From the NCBI GenBank assembly GCA_031213475.1, contig JARUPZ010000015.1:8150528-8214527 (forward strand): a DNA stretch of 64,000 nucleotides. The letters run 5' to 3'. Positions within the stretch are counted from its first letter, which is position 1. Every line of letters starts with the position of its first letter. The notes beneath the pieces were generated by a model. That model was not told the DNA's origin, made no database searches, and worked only from the letters and a program-made list of their open reading frames with translations. The DNA is from Nereocystis luetkeana (taxonomy: Eukaryota > Sar > Phaeophyceae > Laminariales > Laminariaceae). A program made the translations under genes and the position numbers. Shown piece by piece: positions 33,908 through 48,900 of the stretch.

Positions 33908-36900
33908 AGGTATGTGCCCTGGTATTGATAGTAGCAGTAGCGGAGGCAAAAGTAGAAGCAACAGTAGAAGCAGAAGCAGAAGCGGAAGCAGAAGCGGAAG
34001 CGGAAGCAGAAGCGGAAGCGGAAGCAGAAGCAGGAGTAATCATACCATTATTTGTTTATTTGCTCTTGGTTTTTAGCATGCCTGCCATTCGACAACATGC
34101 AGCATGAACTTCAACGAAGCGTCACTCACAAATGCCTCCAATAAAGTGGATAAAAAGGTAAGTTTCACAAGGTCTAACTAACTACTCGTTACACACGTGG
34201 CTGGGACCCCCCTCGCACAATCTGGACGTTAAAACCTCCTTCTAGAGACATTGAAGAGTGTAGCACGCCATTAGGCGTCCCGAATTGACAGGCTATCGAC
34301 ACCTTGCGGGATTTGCTACTCCATGGTTCGATATCTCCACCAAGGACTGCTTGACGTCCACCTTGTGCGGGGGCGGGGGGGGGGAGGGGGGGCGGGGGTG
34401 TACTCGATAGGAGAGATGTACTCGATCTCATGCATGGCCGTAGTCGTATGACCATAGACCCTCGCATCCCTACAATGCCGGGACGGAGCATGCCGGGTTC
34501 GCACCGACAAGGCAGGGGAGGTCCCTGCCCACCTGTATACTGCACCTAGTTCCGGCATAACGTCGATCCACTCCACCTGCTGCATTGTCTCAGAAAAATA
34601 AAAATTGTACCCTACGTTGATCTCGATCGTTGCCTGAGCTGCAACAAAACCCCCACCGGTACCGCTCTGGACGAAAATGTAATAACCGTTTAGTATTCAT
34701 GCTTATGGCTGAACATTCCTTATATCTGCGTCCTGAGAGGTACCTCCCACACATCGGACAGACGATCTATATTCCCCAGTTCATTGTCTAGACCTTTCAG
34801 GGCGGATGATCTGAATGACCCGCTTTGATCTGTGTGATCTAGCTCGTACAATCTACATAATCTAGGACATGCTTCCCGGGTTGGATCTACAGTAGACTTA
34901 TAGATAGATAGATACATCGTCATCTGTCCAACGTGTGCTGGTGACACCACTCTGGGCGTAAATGTAAGGACCGCTTCGTAATCATATGAATGTCGAAACG
35001 ATCCTTGTGTTTCTGCCGAGAGCAGTATAAATGTATAGATGTGTATACTCGTATGCATTTCATTTGGTGGTGTTCTCTTGAGATTTTAAAAAAAGGCTGT
35101 AGGTACGGGTGGGCGAAACAAATGATTTCATGGATTTTGGGTTGGTGTGCAGTGTGCAGTATTTTCAGTTTTTTTGGCAGGAGACGAAATCGTTGGAATG
35201 CCGTTATTGGGTTTGCTGTTTTCATTTTCCATCGTGCTCCAAAAGAACCAAAGCTGCTCTGCTTCTGTCTCTAGTAAACATACAATACAGGTGAGCAACA
35301 AAGAGTGCCTGCGCTATAGGCAAAGCCTGGGGACACACAGTGTCTCGACCTGATCTTATTTTTTTGTTTCTGTCAGGTGCATGGTTCGCTAGATACATGG
35401 GCCACGAGATTGATTGCTCATCGGGTATAATTGTTTACCTGGTATATAGCGCGTACACAATATTTATCACAAAGCAGGTTTTGGGTGAGAGACGAAGCTC
35501 CTCAAGTCAGAAAAGAGCCTGTGGTAGTCAAGGTACATCCGGGGTACATCCCCGGGTTTCCTATGCGGCACGTACACAACTTTCTCAACGACACCGTTTT
35601 TTTTAGAGGAATAGAGCACCTCATGTGAGAAAAGAGCCAGTGGTAGTCGGGGGACATCCAGAATACATCCTTGGGTTTCTTAGGTGGATATGGATCTTTC
35701 GGCGGGTTTGAAGCTCCTCAAGTCAGCAGCCTGTGGTAGGCAGGGGATATCCGGGGTACATCCTCGGGGTTTCCTACTTGGTACGACGTATGTTGGGTAT
35801 GGATATTGCGGCGTGTATTTAGGATACTGCTGTCATCCGGCTTTTTACCCCAAGCCTCAGAAAACAGTGGCACACTCCTACCGCATAAAATAGCATGCGT
35901 CCGAGTTTCCCGTCGGGGGGACTACCTGAACTTGAGTCGAGCTGTTGACTTTTAGTCCAGAGTGTTCGAACCAAAAAAAAATACCACGTACCAGGTACAG
36001 ATTTTTTGTGCCTGTTTCTTTCGTACTGCCCATCAATATAAGGACCGTTTTGACTATTACGGGGGACCATACTTAATAGGACCTATGGTATACTTAAAAA
36101 CCTATATATTTAGCCATTTTTACTAACAATGTTTGGTCCTATTAACTATGGTCCCCCGTGATAAGTATTAGTGTGGAAATGGCAATGGTATCTATAGAGA
36201 TAGAGTGGTGCATTTTGTGATGCGACGAGAGTTTAGGCTTATTTTTTAGGGCTACTCGTACATCAGCATCCGCGTGGCTTGCCGTGCCAACATCGTTGCA
36301 GAGGCCCGATACACACGGTGGCGATAAAGGTACGTTTTATTGTATATCTTTCGAATTGCATCATCATTATCGTTTCCTGTGTCGTGGGAGAGAGAGAGGT
36401 TCCTCCCCTCGGCCAGATACCTGTATCGCAGCTTCCTGCAATACCCTGGATATCTCGACCACTCTAATTCTACGTCTCTCTCTCCCTCCTATTATACCGG
36501 CCGGGTTCCTAACTAGTACGGCCTACAGTTGTCTCGGATAACCAAGCCTCCGAATGGTACGGTACCATTCGACTCCTCCAATCTAACTAAAGTAAACCCT
36601 AGCGGAAGGAAAGACATTTCCTCCGTACCCCCGGCTACTCGTGCCTCCCCCCCCCCCCCTTCGAAAGAAAAAATAGAGGGGGTGGGGCGGCGGAAAATAA
36701 GGCACTAATTCCTGGCTTGGATCGACATACCAGCGATTACCTCACGTCTGCCCGTGCTCGTCACAGGACCTCGTGCTTGCTCGTGCCCGGCGTGGGGATG
36801 CTGACCTACGCTCGGTGCTTTGCTTCGAAGGACTGCGTGCGAGGCCTTCCCTTCCAACCAAACTTGCTCTATCCCAGTTCCCGATACGGACATGCCACAT

Positions 36901-39900
36901 TCTCTCTACCAATAAACCCTGCTTTGTCCGTTACTTCGTTTGCGGAGGCCGTTACCTCGTCTACGGACAAACCTACCCTTTTTGTTCGGGTCGTTTCCAG
37001 CGCTTTCGTGACATAGCTCGAAAAACTAAATTTGCTTCACCACCCACCTCGAGCAGATCATCGATTCCCCTTTCATTTTCTACAGTGTTTTTTTGTTCTC
37101 AAGGCAGATAGGTCTATAGAACTACCTGCAGATATCTCACTCTCTGAGCGTGCTCGGTTTGGTACATCCCTGCCCCCCCGGAGCTCCCGCTCGGACATCG
37201 CCTCCTCTGAATACTTACCGGACCTTTCCAAGCGGTTCTTTGTTTTGCCCATTTTTCTTGGCACTTTCACTTTTTTTTTCCTTTCTTCTTTGGTTTCGTG
37301 CCCGTGCGAGTACTCCGAGCACGGCATATATCATACCAGGTGTGGAGCTCATGTTGCCGCGCGAGAAATCGTACAATCTGCATATAGATCGTACACATCA
37401 TATCTTAACAACAGGTTGTATAGGATCTAGATGATTTGCAGTAGTTAGATTTGATCGTTATCTGTCCGAGGCACTACTGTAGGTGTGAAATGGTTGGACG
37501 AAAGAACGCCGCTGACGACGATACAATCGAAAACCCACCCGCGCGTATCTTATAACAACATTACAGGCCACCGGCAATCTACATCCCGTAGCGGTTCTGA
37601 ACGTGAACTACGACGACAGAGGGGCTACACCGAATCTCAACCTGGCCCCCGTCGATGAAGTGGACGACCTTTTTACGAGGCGCTTTTTTTTCTTCGACGT
37701 CGTCTCCGGGTAGGAAAAAATTACAACAAAAAAAACATTGACGATAAGGTTTCGCAGTCGTATGTATACGTAGCTCATTAATGTTGGACATCAGATATCG
37801 TGTCGAAAGTTCTGTTTCCATATTCTGGTTAGTCGTCCTCCATCCCCTACCTGGCATCCCCGCGTGCTTTTTTTTTTTCGGCTGACTACTGAACGAAACG
37901 CTTCGATGTCCCTACTACTGTATCAAATGTCGAAATCGTTTATCCCAGGTTAGGGATATTGTTACTAATGAGGCCTCTGAACTATGGAACTACCCAACAC
38001 CATTTTGTCTTTCAACTGTGATTCGATACTGACCTAGACCGTGGAATTGCGCATCGGTTTGAGATAACCTTTCTTGAGTGGTACATAGTCAGAGTTCATC
38101 GAGTGAGGAGCCTCAGAAAATTATGTATCATGGTGTCCGTGCATGGAGCACCCCTCGACCGTAGCATGCGTCGATTTTTTTCGTTTAGGAGACGATATCG
38201 TTAGAAAATGTTATTCGGTTGCTGTCATAGGACTGCGAACCTCTGGAGGCATCTTATTAACTGTATGCACACCTTACCGACGGCTTATGATCAGCAATCT
38301 CACTGCGCCGCCCAACTGCGCCACGCTGGCGCCCCCCGAAGTGCTTTCCGGGGTTGATGTACGGCGTTCTTGGACGTTGAGGGCTTCGGCTGCTTAGTGA
38401 CCCGAGCAACTTCTTCCTATAGGACGTCGCATAACTCACAGCCCCTACCAAGCATGTATGCCTCGCTGTACGACGGTGAATGTCGCCCGAGGAACAAGCA
38501 ATGACCAACGAGTTACCCTGCACTTCCGCCACTTCTTTCACCGACAAAGGATTACGGAGGATAGTGGAACTACGTCCTCTTCTTCGTCCGTAGGCGGGCC
38601 GGCAGGAGGAGGGGGGGGCGGGGGCGGGGGCGGGGGTGGGGCCGCCTTCGTGCCGGAGGTGCTGCGGTATGTGTCGTCGATGCGGCTGACCTTCAAGATT
38701 CGCGACGAGCAGCCGGAGAGCATCTACCCTCCCATCCTCGAGGTGAACGAAAGCACCGGGGGGTAAAAAAAGCAGCCGCTCGAAAGTAATGATAGCATAC
38801 CGGTTGAGTAAATGTCCTAGCCGATTCTACCGTCAGCTAGGAGAGAGTGTGCATAGCAGAACGCTGGGTATGATGAAAAAAATAAGTGGTACACCTTGTA
38901 ACCGGGATTGGCGCGTGCTACGACGAGGGCGGTAAATTTTGGACGAAAGGCGAGGCTGCGAAACTGGGGAATGCACACCTATTGTTGCAGTGAGAAGAAT
39001 GCAATGGATGTGTGGTTCATGACACATATTGTTATCCGTCGGCCTTTATAATAATCTCTTTTTGGTGCAAGGTCTGATGTAGAACACTGGATGTCATTTT
39101 CCAAAACCGAAAACCGGACTGGAGGCGTTATTCTACGAGCAGAGGGCGGACGTCTCACAGGCAATAAAACAAAAGTACCTGGTAACAAACATCACCGGTA
39201 CACCTACGCGACCATGGCCGCTCTTGAACTTTCCCCTCAGGTAACCTACGCGGAGGTGAAGCCGGCTCTGTGGAACACGGCACCATCTTTGCAGCGGCCG
39301 ACGATCAGTTTTACAGTGGAGTACACCATGGACACGCAAGACTTCTGGGACCTCTGCCGCGCCTTCTTCGCGGTCGTGATCGTCCTCACTAGCCTGACCG
39401 GGCTGTGGCGGCTGAGAAACTGGCACGTGCGGACCAGCCGCTACGAGCCTCCCGGTGCTGTCGTGGTGAGCGACCCAAACGAACCTCCCGACAGCCCAGA
39501 AGAGGGATGAAACACATTTTTCGTTGACGGTAACGCGCAAGAAGGCGACGGGCGACCTTAAAACACGAAAATGACGATATTTGGCTTCATTTAACACTCA
39601 CAAAGAGAATGAATTAAATTCCAAACAACCCTTCCTACAAGCAAGGAAACCCAAGTCGTCGGATATTCTCACAAATTGGGCAGAACACGATTTCTATCAT
39701 AGAGTCCGTTTTCGTTTGCGAAGGTGCAAGGCGACACAGGTGGCTGGGACCCTCCTTCTCGAGAGGGATGCGTGATCAATGTTCGAATACTAAGGCAAGG
39801 AGCAAACGAGCCCCCCCCCCCCCCTGCCCCCTCCCCCCTGCACAACTTACCGGCGAAAAACAAACTTTGTGGAATCATTGAACAATGTGGCAAACCCCGC

Positions 39901-42900
39901 ATGGTGTCCACAATCGCCAACCTCTCACTTCGGAGCGCCGAATGGAGTGTTACACTCATCAATATCTCCACAAAGTTATGTTTTACACCCACATTGTGCA
40001 AGCGGGCGGGAGGGGGTAGGGGGGTAGGTCCCGGCCACCTGTGTTCCGCACATTGCACGTGTCGCGAAACAGAGTCCGTATTCATTTCCGAAGAATGTGC
40101 AAGGCGAGCAACGACGGGTATGAAGACGTGCGCATTCAAGCACTCCGACGCTGTCGGAGTGAGCGAAATCCCCGAGGCCCCCGAGAGAAACCTCGCCGCA
40201 TACACACATAGCGTCTGCATTAGTTCACGACCGTGCAAGGGGATCGATCGACGTTACCCCCCCCCCCGTGTCACCCATTCACTGAATTTTGGCGAGTTGC
40301 CTCCTGGCAGACAGGAGAAACGGCCAATGCCACGATATAGATATTTAGGGGTTGCTCTTTTTTGCCTTCTGAGGCACTATTGTCAAGACCGGTTGAGCTC
40401 CTCCAGTGGGCGACTGGCGTTTGGTGTGACACCTTTACTATTACGGGGGGGGCATAGTTAATAGGACCTATGGTATACATAAAAACCTATATATTGAAAC
40501 ATTTTTACTAACCGATATTTGGTCCTAATAACTATGGGTCCCCGTGACAGTACCTGGTATAAACTTACAGTACGCGGCGGCAGTTAAGAATCTCCTATTT
40601 TGGCTGAGGGCCGCGGCTTATTGTGACGCCAACGTTAAGCATGTGCAATGTATGCTATTGTGTACCAGGTAGGATTTAGAGCGCCGTTCCTCGCTGAGCA
40701 CCGAAAAACTCAGCTGCAAATTCTTCATAGTTTCGAAATGTCTCAGCCTGAAATCCTTAACCAAAGCAGTTGATAGCACATGTGGCGTACTGCTGTAGTA
40801 TGCTATATATTAGTGTTAGGACTATATAGCAGATAAAAATGTTGATCGGGTTTCTATTACGGGGGACCATAGTTAACAGGACCTATGGTACACATAAAAA
40901 CCTATATGTTTAACCATTTCTACTAACAATATTTGGTCCTGTTAACTATGGCCCCCCCGTAATAGAACAAACGTATATTTCGAAGCTTCATGAGTCGGGT
41001 GACTTACTGATAGTATTGAAGTACTCACGCGAGGAGCTGCAGGGAACAAGCCACCACCCCTGTAAGGCAATGCTCAAACAACACAAGACTTCCTTTTTCG
41101 CTGATTTGCTCTGCGAGCCTTGCGATCGAAACTGCGACCTCCCCTCGCACGTGCCGGCTCCCCGTCGAAACCACGGCACAGGCTCCGAGATTCATGTACC
41201 AGATGATCAACTGGCCTTTCGTGTTCGAGGCGGTCCTGCTGGTGACCCACAGTTTCGTGCTTTACTTGTTCCCGTTCACCTTCCTCATCTCCACCTACTG
41301 GTTCGTCTTCTTCAAGCTGCAGGTGAGTGAGTCCGCAAGTAGCTATCTGCACGGCGTCCGTTCGTGCATTGACACCCCTACACATGACATAAAAAAAACG
41401 AAAACACTTTAAAACGACAGGGGGGGGGGGGGCGGGGGGGGGGGGTGTACTCGATAGAAGAGATGTACTCGATCTCATGCATGGCCGGGGGGGGGGGGGG
41501 GGACGAATACCGGTAGCTTTTTAGGAGATGTAAGGGTTGAAATACGCAGTATACTATCGTATTTTCGGTACTTTCAGACTCCTCAAGAAGTGGTCGTCGC
41601 GACATTCACCTTGCATCATCATCGCTCTCAACCAGCGGAAACAAATAATCAAATCCGGGAGCTACATGGTTGGGTCGACATAAAAAAAAGGCGAAAAAAA
41701 AACGTGTGTCAAGGAAAAAGGGACATCGGCCTACTAGTAATAGCGCGCAATGAGGGGGCCAAGATCTGACAACTCACTATCAAACGCCGGCAAGAGGATC
41801 AGCTCCGAAGATTTCTTGCTGCGAACGCGTGAGCTATATCGAAGTGCTCCAAGTTCTTTGCGTAACACTTTTTTGCGTTTAACCTTTCATTTTTACTATC
41901 CCAGCTCTTTAGACAAGCCGTGGTCGCAGTTGTCTCCTCTTCCCCCCCCCTCCCGGTATACGCATGCCTTCATTTTTATCGCGCAAGGGGGATTCAGCAT
42001 TCCCACTGCTCGCAGGTTTTCATCGGCGTTTACCAACTCACGGTGTAACATTTTCCGCGACTAGAAAAAAATACATGCAATACTCTCTCTCTCTCTTTTT
42101 CGGAACCACTGTACGTACTTTTGCTTTTTTTGCTCTTTCCATTCATTATCTTCGCCCTTCTTATCTCTCTCTATGTTATTACGGGGAACCACAGTAAATA
42201 GGACCAACTATTGTTACTAAAAATAGCGAAAATTATACTCCGGAGTAGGTTTTTGTGAGTACCGTAGGTTCTATTTAATATGATCTCCCGAAATAGGCGT
42301 ACCTCAGATCCGGCGTCACATAGCAGGCTCCCCACTGCGATTAGCGAGTATGAAAAAGCAGCCACAAAGTCGGATCAGTTTGCTCCAAATTACAGCACTC
42401 CCTTTATGTGTAACCGGTGGCATCATATGCGAAAAGACGCCACCGAAACTATCTCACACAGTTTTCGTTTTGTTCTTGATTTCGTTCCAAAAAATGTTGG
42501 TTTTCGACGAGAGCAGCAAAGCGTTTTCATCATGCTCCCGGCGGACCGCGAGGGGTACGGCTCTACCGGCGAGTACTACCCCTTGGAGCTGATGGTCATT
42601 GTCATGTTTCTCTTCCAGCTTCTCCGGGTCGGAAAGCTCGTCCACCGTCAGTGTACGACCGACGTGTTTCTCATCGATTGGGAGAAGGTGACGATGGTCG
42701 TTCCGGTTGGTCTGGTTGATTCAGGTTGTTTGTTTGTTTGTTTGTTTGTTGGTTGGTTGGTTGGTTTGTTGGCTGGTTGATTGATTGGCTGATCGGTTGG
42801 TTAGTTGGTTCGTTGATTGGTTCGATTGATTGGTTAGATTGGTTGGTAGGTAGGTTGGTTGGTATTGATTGATTGGTCGTTTAGTCGGGTTGGCTGGTTG

Positions 42901-45900
42901 GGTGGTTTGAATGATTGGTTGATTTATTGGTTGGTTGGTTTGTTGCTTAATTGTTTGGTTGGTTGGTCTGGTCGGTTTATTTATTTGGTTGGGTGGGCTG
43001 TTGGTCGGTTCAGTTTGTTCGTTTGAGTTTGTTTGTTTGTTCGGTTATTTCGGGGGACCACAGTAAAGAGGACCTACCGTACACACAAAAACCTATATAT
43101 TTAAGTATTTTTACTCACAATATTTGGTCCTATTTACTATGGTCCCCCGTAATAGCTGGTTGAGCTTGGTTGGCTGGTTGCTTCCTTGGTTGGTTGGTTC
43201 AGTTGGTCTAGTTTGGTGGATTAATTCGCTGGTTTGCTGAGTTGCGAAGGTCTATGGCCATACTACTACGGCCTTGCATGACATGAGTACCTCCCCCCCC
43301 CCCCCCCTCCCCTGCCGCACTATAGAGGCACGAATAAGGCACAAATATCTCCCTTACCGTGGCACGACTCTCTCCACTGTGCACTGTAGTGGCATGGCAC
43401 GACCACACCCCCTCACGGTCCCATGTAGCGTCTACATCAACACGAGATCACCCCTCTAACCAAAGCAAAAGAGAGCCGAACCCAAAACAAAAAGCCTAAA
43501 CGAATGCACTGGATCCCTCCCATGCTGCCTACGACAGGACGGCCTTGAGAAAGGGCAAGCTTCGCACGTCCGCGTGGGGGGCCCTAAGCGGGCAGGCGTG
43601 TCAGTGTGGCGCCAGCTGCTGGTGGCAAATGAGTGGAATCGCCTCGGCACGAGGAGACGAGTCAACCCCGTGTTTTCACTGGTGTGGATGACGTTTATCT
43701 TGGGGGCGAGCGAGATGCGGTACAACGCAACTCCACAGCCGGACTTGACGGATACCGAGGTGGGGGGTGCATTCCAATGTGCTTCGTAGTGATTTGTGTT
43801 ACAGTAACTACGGTTGTGACTGTGCTATATATCAGCTGGGGTTGTGATAGTGCTTCGTATTTTTCTAGGGCTGTGATAGTGATTTAGGTTAACTGCTAAT
43901 AGGGCTATGGTAGGGATTTGCATCAACTAGGGGTGTGACAGTGCCGTTCATTGACGATTGTAGGGCTATGTTAGTGCTTTATATTAGGTAGGACTGTGAT
44001 AGTGCTTGGTACCTGGTATTAACTAGAGCTGTGATAGTTTTACATTAACTAGGACGATGAAGGTGTTCAGTAGTAACTAGAGCTGTGATATGCTTGATAC
44101 TAACTAGGGCTGCCATAGATATATTTTTCTTTCTAGAGGTGCGATAGTGCTTTGTATTATCTAGGGCTGTGATAGTGATCTACATTAACTAGGGCTGTGG
44201 TAGTGCTTTACATTAACCAGAGCAGCGATAATTCTTTGTATTAACTAGGGCTGTGATTGTGCTTTAGACTAACTGGAGCTGTGATAGGGCTAATAGGGCT
44301 GTGGGCTGGCTGACTGACTAAACAAATTGCCGGACAAGGTATTTATTGGGCTACCTGGTATGTAGTTCCTCAAGCGGAGAGCCTCATAAGTACATGGTGC
44401 TCTAGATGCGCCACTACCGCGTAAAGCATGTGCCTGTGCCTCGCGGTGAATTCGAAGGCTGGCCGTATTCAGAACTCCTAACCTTGCCTACGTCCATCAA
44501 AAGGTAGCATCTCGCCAAACTGTAATCACACATGTTCTTGTCTCCCCGACCGTCCCGACCCGGTCTCATCATCCCGATACCTCGTCATCCTCATACCTAC
44601 TGATGCACATGTGTGAAATCTCGAATGGAATTCAGCCAAAGTTGAAAAAACGAATATCCACGGCATCCTGATACCAACGTACTGTAAACACACACGTACG
44701 AAATATCAAATGGTAAGACCGCCAAGCTGCAAAACGTGTATGACCCCCCCCCCCCCCCCTCCTGTCCTACCCACGGCTTCCTGATACCAACATTCTGTAG
44801 ACACACACGAACGAAATATTAAAAGGTGAGACAGACAGGCTTTGCGAAGCATACGTGCTTGCCTTCCCTCTCGTCCCGCCCACGACATCCTGATACCGAT
44901 TGAGTTAGCCGTCGTGACGCATGACATACCTCAAAATGATCCTCATCCCCGCTGCCGCGCGCCCACGAACCCTCGCTCGGTGTCCTCTCGGCCTGTCACA
45001 GGAGGGGGAGCTCAACCCTGCCTTGCGTTTCGCAAACGTGACGTTCTGGTGGTTGCTGGTTTGCGGGCTGCAATGGCTGGTGGCCTACGGGTTCATCGAG
45101 AGGTACATCCTCGAGCAGCCGGAGCTAAGGTGCGTACGTTGCTGTAGCAGTCTCGGCCTCTGATTCGCACATCTCAGAGGAGTGTCGTATTTTTTTTCGC
45201 ACCCCCGTTGGTCCGCTTTTCCTGTACGAAGGCGTTTAGTACATATCGTCGAACGAGCAAGAAGGGGGTCCCACATCCCACCATGCGTATTCTCCTGGTC
45301 CTGCTCCAGCGCTGTGTCGTCGGCATACAGGGTGAAAATCGCACGGTGTCGGTTTTAGTTTCGCAGTCCGGCTGGCCCGCTTGTTGCCTCTGTTGTAGGA
45401 GGAACCACGAGGATGCGCCAGATTCTTCCCGCCCTGTTGCAGCATGTGGTCGTTGGTCCCGTCGCAAGACCCGTCCCCACCTGAGAAGTGCGCAGGATGT
45501 CCCCCGACGGTCACAAGTGTTGTCGATGGGGTCCGAGACCCGGCGATTCTTCATTATGTCGTCATATCGATGCGAAAAAAACGCACTTTTCTTCTTTCCC
45601 CCGTTGCTTCCTCTGTTCCTTCCTTGTCATTTTTTATTAGTGTTTGCCTCTACCTGCGTTGATACGTGTACCTTCAGTTTGTGAAGTTTAGACCTATCGG
45701 GACGGAGACGTAACTTAAACCTCTTGAGGACTGCAGTCCAGTATGGGTTAGGGGCCATTAGATTATTCATAGATATATAGAGGCGTTCTACGATAGACGT
45801 TCACCCTAAATTTTCTGAGGCTCCTAACTTAAGGAGCTCCATACCTCACCCAAAAACTGACTTTAGCAAAAATCGAATCGAATCTCAATGAATAATCCCG

Positions 45901-48900
45901 TGGCCCAAGTATATAAAGACGTCATTTTCCGAAACGAGATTGGCCTTCCGACGATTTTGGGCTAAGGAACCCCGTCACTCAGAAAACATTTTAGTGGAAA
46001 TGTGCTACCTCTATCGTAGAACGCGTCTATATATATACTGAAGTATATATTTATGCTACGATAATTACGGTCAGTACCCCTGTTTCTGACCGTCTTCAGA
46101 AGAAGCCTCATGCTCCTACGTGCTGTCATGCATGTTTTCCTGCCTTTCTCACTTCTCTTTTGATCATTTCTGCTCTGGATTCGGCTTGATTTCGATTCTA
46201 TATGTTTCATGTTTAGCTTTTTCTTCGTATGAATGTATGTATGTATGTATGCGCCCCCCCCACCGTTCCGGTCGCAACTCGTGCAATGCATGTATCTGGT
46301 TGCATCCGTACGCTGAGTTCCACTATTTCTTGTTGGAGGTGTATCACTCTACTCCGAAATATACAGTAGAAAATATTTATGAACTAATATTCAGTACAAA
46401 CGGTCCTTGTATTTGCAGTAGGTACAGAGGTGTATATACGATGTGCTTCAGTTATGATGTGTATCGTGCTGTTGCGTGTTCCGCATCAATATAGTCCTGA
46501 GGTATTATTTGCACCTTAGAGGTGTTGGAGCCTGTTTCCTGCGACTACTGCGGACTACTCTGGCAGATTTTTTGGCGGTGAGTTAATGTGAAGAACAACA
46601 ACAAAAACAACAACAAACCTCGCCCAACACTGACTTTAGGAAACTATGAAGGCTTCATCCGATGAGCCATCACTTTTTTTTTGCCATTCCATTTATCATC
46701 GTCGCCCTGCTTTTTTCTCCCCATCCTCCCTAGTCGTAACTCAGATCCGGGGTCACATTTATATCAGGCTCTTCCCCCTCCTCCCCACCACGGTTCTCGC
46801 CTTTCATGTTTATGGCGAGAAAGCTTCGGCGTTTTTCTCCCCCCGTCGACTCGAATCCCATGGCCTACTAGATTCACACCCAACAGTATTGTGCATGAAC
46901 AATGTGTGTACCGGGTACTTCCTCAGCTGAAGACCTCCCTCCCAGCGACAAATACTTCAGCCTTAAGGTACTACCGTGCCCCTATTGCAGCACGCGTCTG
47001 TCTACAAATGGTCCTTACATTTCCGCCCTCGAGGGGTATCCGCATAGACGGTAGTGAGCTGTCGCCCCCACCTCATCTATTTTCTACTTTCCCTCCTCCT
47101 GCCTTCCTCCTCCTCTTCCTCCTCTTCCTCCTCCTCCTCCTCCTCCCCTCACCTTCGTCTCTCTTTCTTGTCTTGCCTGGAAGGTTTGTTGACCTGGCCA
47201 CGATGGCCAAGGTTTCGGTTCTCATCCTGGACGAGAAGTACCACGGTTGGTATCTTCACTGCCGCAGCCCGTACCCGAGGGTGAGTGGGCCCTTCGAAGC
47301 GAACGACGCTAGCGTGTTTGGTGCTACTGGCGGTTGGCCACGCGGGTAGGAGTCCAAGTAAAAAGAGTTTAGAGCCGCTTTTTAGTGAACTCCTGCCGTT
47401 CTCGACGTTTGTTTCAGAGTCTAGACGACAGTTACAGTTCACCGCGGACGACAGTTACAGTTCACCGCGGAGAAGGCGGGTTTACTGGGATTTATGTGGT
47501 CGTTCAAATGGTCGACGCGAAAGCTCCCTCAACCATAGCCCGCCCCTTGTTTCCATTGCTGCCGGAGTTTTTGAAGCTCAATGTGGAAACGCCGATGTTG
47601 CTACGACGTGATTCGTAACGGTCGTCTCGAGTGTTGTCATCAAAGGTCGAACCCAACCGCATACATATGTAGAGCGTCGTTATCCCGTCTGCTCAAGGGT
47701 TTCGAGCAATGCTACTGAGGTACTGGCAATGCTCTGGTTGTAGTATCAATAGTCGCGTTTGTGGTGCACCCACCGCCGTTCTGTATGCTGCACGCGTATT
47801 CATGCGAGCTTCAAGCCGACGTGCGTCCATGTGTTTGTGCGATAATCTGAACTAAGAGACGAAAACATAGTTTATTGTATTGCATGGAGATCGCGGAAAG
47901 CGCGAGAGCGTGAGTTAGCAAAAATAGTTTAAATACGACGAGCTTTGGAAATGCTAAACCTCCTGAATGAGATACAAATGAAGGCAGGAGTCGGGGGGGG
48001 GGGGGGGGGGAGACACCTGTGACCACGGTTTTGTCCAGAACGCCGAATACTCAGAGTAATGGTTAAATTTAACAAAATACGGCAATCTGAGACAATGATA
48101 GTGGTCAGGGCATAGAGGAATGTTTTTTCACGTCGTGGAAACCCGTGTTGTAGCAAATATCGTGCCCATGTAGACGACTCTGTGTTGCGCACGAGCTCTG
48201 GGCGTAAATGTAAGGAATGCTTGGTCTTCATATCGATGTCTAAACGCTCCACACATTTATTTCCGTCAACAGCAATAAAGTCTGTAATATTAATAGCAGG
48301 TTCGTCAGGTACTGTAGGAAAACAGTGCTAAACTAAATGAAAATATGTCGACGAACGTGAGAGAGGGTCTCGGAAGAAACGATTCGAAGTAAATCGACGA
48401 AGCAAGCCATACTATTTTAAACCCCACCTGCTCATACCCGTTTAGGACCGTACTGTTGACTCCCTGTTGGGGAACAATGTACTGAGAATTATAGTCAGAT
48501 TTTACCAGGTATGCGCAAGTGTAGTGCAAAAGTAAAAGGGGTGTGTGTGTTCTTCACATGAAACCGTTCTTTCTGTGATACCCGTCGACAACCAGCATAA
48601 CCAGTGTCCGTGCCGATCCTCCAATCCTAAAGAGAGACAAGCTCTGGGGTCACTTAACCACAACACAGAGATACTACGTTGTAACGCAGTACGAGTAAGC
48701 AGAGCAGACAATACAGTGCCGTGTCATCGTACTTGATACGACAGGAACGACGTATGTGCGAAGGGGTGACCCCGTTAGAACAGCATCCACGTTCCGGAGG
48801 CAAGCTGTTTCGACACTTACTGTGGAGTCGGACAATTGTTGACGCAGCAAAAAGGGGCACAGCAGTTGACGCATGTGTTTATACCTGCCTGTCTCTCGTT

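Larger units (their letters stand above)
34158..37566. other. Meckelin intron 9 (or its second half)
   Basis: No exon recognised. Contains D, N, R and M repeats. A near-repeat around 35470-35790 (CCTCAAGTCAG, GGGGTACATCC, GGGTTTCCTA) occurs three times at about 120-bp spacing. Confidence 0.6.
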
